Assembly (NCBI GenBank): GCA_003157575.1
Contig: PMKA01000223.1
Coordinates: 1-7,819, forward strand
DNA: 7,819 bases
Origin: Opitutia bacterium
Lineage (GTDB): Bacteria > Verrucomicrobiota > Verrucomicrobiia > Opitutales > Opitutaceae
Direction of reading: 5' to 3'
Shown: positions 4,541-7,819 of the stretch, one piece after another
Position numbering within the stretch: position 1 is the first letter of the stretch
Layout: every line of letters begins with the position of its first letter
Program-made: the position numbers and the translations under genes
The notes under the pieces: model-generated
Seen by the model: only the letters and a program-made list of their open reading frames with translations
Databases searched by the model: none
What the model was told of the DNA's origin: nothing

Positions 4541-5883
4541 GAGGTGACGAATTCGTCGGCCAAACCCATCGCCTGACGCATGGTGGCCAGAGCGACGTTA
4601 TAGCCGTAATAGGCCTGGACCTGGTTGAGCCGCGCCTCCGTCAGCGCCACCTGGCTCGTGAGGACGTCGAGCTGGGTTGCAGTCCCGACCCCGTAGCGGA
4701 CGGTGGCGAGGCGGAGCGCCTCCTGGGCCTGGTCAACCGTCTTCGCGGAGGCCTCGACGAGCTCCCACGCCTCGATCAGCGACGAATGGGCCTGGCGCAC
4801 CTGAACGTCCACCCCGAGCGTCGTCTCGGCCAGCGAAAGCTTCGCCTGCTCCAGCTGCGAGCGCGCCTGCGCGACCCGGCCCGCCGTGGCGCGGCCGTCG
4901 AAAATATTCCACTGGGCCTGCACGCCCGCGGTCCAGCCATGCAGGTTGTCGTTAAACGCGCCGGAAAACGGATTTCGCGTCCAAAGATATCCCCCCACCA
5001 GATCGAACTCCGGCAGGGTGCCGGCGCGGGCGGCCTTGATGTTCTGCTCGCCCGCCTCCTCGACCCGTGCGAGCCGCTGCAATTCCGGGCGCTTGGCGTG
5101 CGCGGCGACGAGGGCGTCGGCCAGGTCGATCTTGAGCGGATCGCCGACCGTGAGGGCGCCCGGGAATTCGGGAATCCGGGCGACATCGGCGCCCGTGGAG
5201 ACGAAACCCAGCAGCTGGCGCAGCTGTTCGATGGCGATCCGGTAGTCGTTGCGCGACTGGATCAGCGGCGGCTGCCCGTTGGCGAGGGCCACCTGCGCGC
5301 GCAGGACGTCGAAGTTGGAGGTGCTGCCGGCGTTGAAGCGGCTCTGAGCATCCTGCAACTGTTTTTCGAGCAGGCGCACGTTCTCCTCCTGCACCGTGAT
5401 CTTTTCCTTGTCCAGAAGCACCGTGTAGAACTGCGTCCGCACCGAGAGCAACTGCTGGTTGATGATCCCCTCCAGCTCGAGCTCGGCCGCCTCGCGGGTC
5501 AGGCGCGCGCCCTTGATCGAGGCCGTCACCCCGCCGCCGGCATACAACACCTGGCGCGCCTGCAGCGAGATGTCCCACGAGTTCGATTTCTGGGGCGAAT
5601 ACGAGGAGATCTCCTTCGCGTTGCCCGTGTAGCTCCCGCTGACGCCGACGTTGGGGATTTCCCTCGCGCGCACCTGGATTTCCACGCCCGTCTGCTGGCG
5701 GATGCGCTCACGCGCCTCGCGGATGGCGAAATTGTTGTCCAAGGCAAACGAAACCGCGGTCTTCAGGTCCAGCGAGGCCGGCATCGGCGTCTGGGAGTCC
5801 GGAGCGGCGTTCAGCGTCGGCGCGACCGCGCCGGCTGCGGAAAACAACACCGACAGGGCGAGAAACGGAGCGATGAGTTTCAT
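4537..5883 (-). CDS. TolC-family outer-membrane efflux channel
   Basis: The 448-residue protein begins at the ATG at 5883 (MKLIAPFLALSVLF), a Sec signal peptide. An in-frame ATG at 6054 would overlap the pump gene and add a Pro-rich leader, so it is rejected. The sequence shows the two-fold outer-membrane-factor repeat: RFNAGSTSNFDVLRAQVAL (182-200) and RYGVGTATQLDVLTSQVAL (396-414) mark equivalent helices. Beta-strand segments lie near VGVSGSYTG (79-87) with LQARQVLYAGG (107-117), and near DLVGGYLWTRNP (294-305) with VQAQWNIFDG (321-330). Length suits the family. A trimer would form the outer-membrane barrel and periplasmic tunnel through which the RND pump expels substrates. It starts 25 nt after the pump gene ends, so the two are almost surely cotranscribed. 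The last codons run into a large inverted repeat. There is no visible ribosome binding site and no lipobox at the N-terminus. Confidence 0.93.
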   Translation of the reverse strand: MKLIAPFLALSVLFSAAGAVAPTLNAAPDSQTPMPASLDLKTAVSFALDNNFAIREARERIRQQTGVEIQVRAREIPNVGVSGSYTGNAKEISSYSPQKSNSWDISLQARQVLYAGGGVTASIKGARLTREAAELELEGIINQQLLSVRTQFYTVLLDKEKITVQEENVRLLEKQLQDAQSRFNAGSTSNFDVLRAQVALANGQPPLIQSRNDYRIAIEQLRQLLGFVSTGADVARIPEFPGALTVGDPLKIDLADALVAAHAKRPELQRLARVEEAGEQNIKAARAGTLPEFDLVGGYLWTRNPFSGAFNDNLHGWTAGVQAQWNIFDGRATAGRVAQARSQLEQAKLSLAETTLGVDVQVRQAHSSLIEAWELVEASAKTVDQAQEALRLATVRYGVGTATQLDVLTSQVALTEARLNQVQAYYGYNVALATMRQAMGLADEFVTS

Positions 5884-5908
5884 GTTCGGAATGGAATGGG
5901 CTGGCGGA

Positions 5909-7819
5909 TCACGCGGCCGGATGCCGGGAGGGCTGCGCGGATGCAGCGGCGGCATTTGCAGGCGGATGAACGGCTGCAGCGGCGGGCTGGGCGGGCGCCC
6001 GCCGTTCGGCGTCATGATCACGGGCGAGCATCGTATAGGCAGTGGGCACAACAAACAAGGTGAACAATGTTCCGACGCTCATCCCGGTTGCAATGACAAG
6101 TCCGATGTGCTGGCGGCTCACCGCTCCCGCGCCTGAGGCGAAGACCAGCGGCATCACGCCGAGCACCATGGCCGCCGTGGTCATGAGAATCGGGCGGAGG
6201 CGCACGCCGGCGGCCTCCTCGACGGCAGCCCGTTTCGTCCTCCCCTCGCCCTGCAGCTGGTTGGCAAACTGGGTGATGAGGATGCCGTGCTTGGTGACCA
6301 GGCCGACCAGGGTGATGAGCCCCACCTTTGTGTAGATGTTCAGCGACAGCCCGTGGAAGCCGACGCAGATGAAGGCGAGAGCGCCCGAGACCGCCAGCGG
6401 CACGCTCAGCATGATGATGAGGGGGTCGCGGAAGCTTTCGAACTGCGCCGCAAGCACCAGGAAGATGATGATCACCGCAAACGCCAGGGTTGCGAGGAAC
6501 GCGCCGCTCTCCTGCACGAACTGCCGCGACTGGCCGCCATAGTCCACCGAGTATCCCTCGGGAAAGGCCTCCCGGGCCTTGTCGTTGAGGAAGTCGAGCG
6601 CCTGTCCCTGCGTGACGCCCGGCTTGGGTACAAGCGTGAGCGTGGCGGCGTTGAGCTGCTGGAAGCGGTTCAGCGACTGCGGCTGCGCCTCGTAGCGCAC
6701 CGAGGCGAGCGTCGACAGCGGCACAAGCCCGCCCTTGCCGGTGCTTATGTAGTAATTGGCCAGCTGGTCGGGGTTGAGCCGGAAGATGCGGTCGACCTGC
6801 GGGATGACCTTGTAACTTCGGCCCTGGATGTTGAAGAAATTGACGTAATTGCCGCCGAGCATCGCGCCGAGATCGCCGCCGATCTGGGCCATGCTCACGC
6901 CGAGGGCGGCGGCCTTCTCGCGATCGACGTCGATGTAGGCCTGGGCCTGGTCATACTTCAGGTTGCTGTCGGCATAGAAGAAAAGGCCGCTCTTGACAGC
7001 CTCCTGGACGAGGGAGTCCGCCACCTGCGCGATGCGGGCGGGATCGTCCGTCGAAACCACGACGAACTGGACATTGGCTCCGCCGGCGCCGGGCAGCGGA
7101 GGCCGCAGGAACGCCAGCGTGCGCAGACCGGCCACGCCGCCCAGCTTCGCAGTCACTTCCGGGAGCAGCTGCATGGTCGTGCGGTCGCGTTTATCCCAGG
7201 GCGTCAACGCCATGAGCGTGATGCTGTTGTTGCTGCCGGGATAACCGTTGATCTGGATCGTCCGTGCGGTCTCGGGGAAGCTCTTGAGTATGTCGGTGGT
7301 CTCGCCGGAGTAGGCCGCCAGCTGGTCGATGTTCGCATTGGCCGACGCCGTTCCGATGGCGATGATCATGCCCTGGTCCTCGTCCGGTGCGAGGTCGGTC
7401 TTCGACAGCTGGTAGAAGGGCAGCAGGCTCGCGAACACGATGAGCGCAAAAACCACCACAACCGGGCGGTAGTCGAGGGTGGAATGCAGCACGCGCTCGT
7501 ACACGGCGCAGATCTTGTCGAACTGCCGGTCGAGGAAGTGGGCGAAGCTCTTTTGGCTGCCGGTGTCGCGCTTGAGCAGCTTCGAGCACATCATCGGGGA
7601 CAGGGTGAGCGCCACCACGCCCGAAACGATGACCGAGCCGGCCAGCGTGAATGCGAATTCGCGGAAGAGCGCGCCCGTCAGCCCGCCCTGGAAGCCGATG
7701 GGGGCGTAGACCGCCGCCAGCGTGATTGTCATGGCGATGACCGGGCCGCCCAGCTCTCGCGCCCCCTTCAGGCTGGCGTCAAGCGGCGAGAGTCCCTCCT
7801 CGATGTGCCGGTGGATGTT
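5909..7819 (-). CDS. RND-type multidrug efflux pump (HAE1 family), C-terminal 636 residues
   Basis: The frame is open from the right edge of the window to the TGA at 5911-5909. The 29 residues before the first internal ATG (7732), starting NIHRHIEEGLSP, clearly belong to the protein, so its start lies outside. Hallmarks in order are the post-TM4 NIHRHIEEG helix, FREFAFTLAGSVIVSGVVAL (TM5/6), SPMMCSKLL, DLAPDEDQG at the second periplasmic half, the porter and docking domains, AAQFESFRDP after TM8, and TM10 with Lys (codon 6292-6290) in VTKHGILI. The acidic pair of TM4 should lie just beyond the edge. Where many relatives have Lys-Asn-Ala in TM10, this has Lys-His-Gly. An Ala/Pro-rich cytoplasmic tail of about 35 residues ends the protein. 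It works as a proton-driven inner-membrane trimer with a periplasmic adaptor and the TolC-type channel encoded next. The substrate cannot be deduced. Confidence 0.95.
   Translation of the reverse strand, partial: NIHRHIEEGLSPLDASLKGARELGGPVIAMTITLAAVYAPIGFQGGLTGALFREFAFTLAGSVIVSGVVALTLSPMMCSKLLKRDTGSQKSFAHFLDRQFDKICAVYERVLHSTLDYRPVVVVFALIVFASLLPFYQLSKTDLAPDEDQGMIIAIGTASANANIDQLAAYSGETTDILKSFPETARTIQINGYPGSNNSITLMALTPWDKRDRTTMQLLPEVTAKLGGVAGLRTLAFLRPPLPGAGGANVQFVVVSTDDPARIAQVADSLVQEAVKSGLFFYADSNLKYDQAQAYIDVDREKAAALGVSMAQIGGDLGAMLGGNYVNFFNIQGRSYKVIPQVDRIFRLNPDQLANYYISTGKGGLVPLSTLASVRYEAQPQSLNRFQQLNAATLTLVPKPGVTQGQALDFLNDKAREAFPEGYSVDYGGQSRQFVQESGAFLATLAFAVIIIFLVLAAQFESFRDPLIIMLSVPLAVSGALAFICVGFHGLSLNIYTKVGLITLVGLVTKHGILITQFANQLQGEGRTKRAAVEEAAGVRLRPILMTTAAMVLGVMPLVFASGAGAVSRQHIGLVIATGMSVGTLFTLFVVPTAYTMLARDHDAERRAPAQPAAAAVHPPANAAAASAQPSRHPAA

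Noticed and set aside
5884..6054. N-terminal extension of the TolC-type protein from an upstream ATG
   Set aside because: It would overlap the pump gene and add a Pro-rich leader before a perfectly good signal peptide starting at 5883.
4474..6063. Plus-strand reading frame of 529 codons
   Set aside because: It lies antisense to the TolC-type gene, whose duplicated motifs are unmistakable. The plus-strand translation has no family features.

Overview
The window looks like a chromosomal fragment of a GC-rich Gram-negative heterotroph. I lean towards Verrucomicrobiota, Opitutaceae-like. The reasons are the RND/TolC envelope genes, exported carbohydrate enzymes, starts without clear Shine-Dalgarno sequences, and intergenic palindromic repeats of a kind I associate with that group. 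The assignment is inference; no rRNA or marker gene is present.

Positions 1-3076 form a carbohydrate block. On the minus strand, a sugar-phosphate isomerase/epimerase-like TIM-barrel gene (628-1500) is followed 48 nt later by the start of an exported GH13 alpha-glucosidase/amylase-type enzyme (579 down past position 1). Diverging from them on the plus strand is an exported AGE-superfamily epimerase (1706-3076) carrying the cellobiose 2-epimerase catalytic signature. GH13 and epimerase both have signal peptides, so oligosaccharide cleavage and epimerisation would occur outside the cytoplasm, while the TIM-barrel protein stays inside.

Positions 3077-3674 hold no intact gene. They contain a palindrome after the epimerase stop, a short repeat-rich stretch, the C-terminal scrap of a tyrosine recombinase with its motif and nucleophilic Tyr still readable, and a strong intrinsic terminator that serves the minus-strand gene on its right.

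Positions 3675-4226 (minus) encode a small exported protein with two EF-hand loops exactly 50 residues apart, joined by a Lys/Ala/Glu-rich helix. Positions 4227-4536 are a 310-nt spacer packed with inverted repeats; the largest overlaps the stop codon of the next gene.

Positions 4537-7819 (minus) are the distal part of an efflux operon: an RND pump (C-terminal 636 residues; its 5' part lies beyond the window) followed 25 nt later by a TolC-family outer-membrane channel. A periplasmic adaptor would be expected upstream of the pump, outside the window.

I found no clearly new multi-gene system. The most useful leads are the exported cellobiose-2-epimerase-like enzyme and its divergent partners, the recombinase scar between the two functional blocks, the duplicated EF-hand unit, and the inverted repeat that supplies the tolC stop codon.
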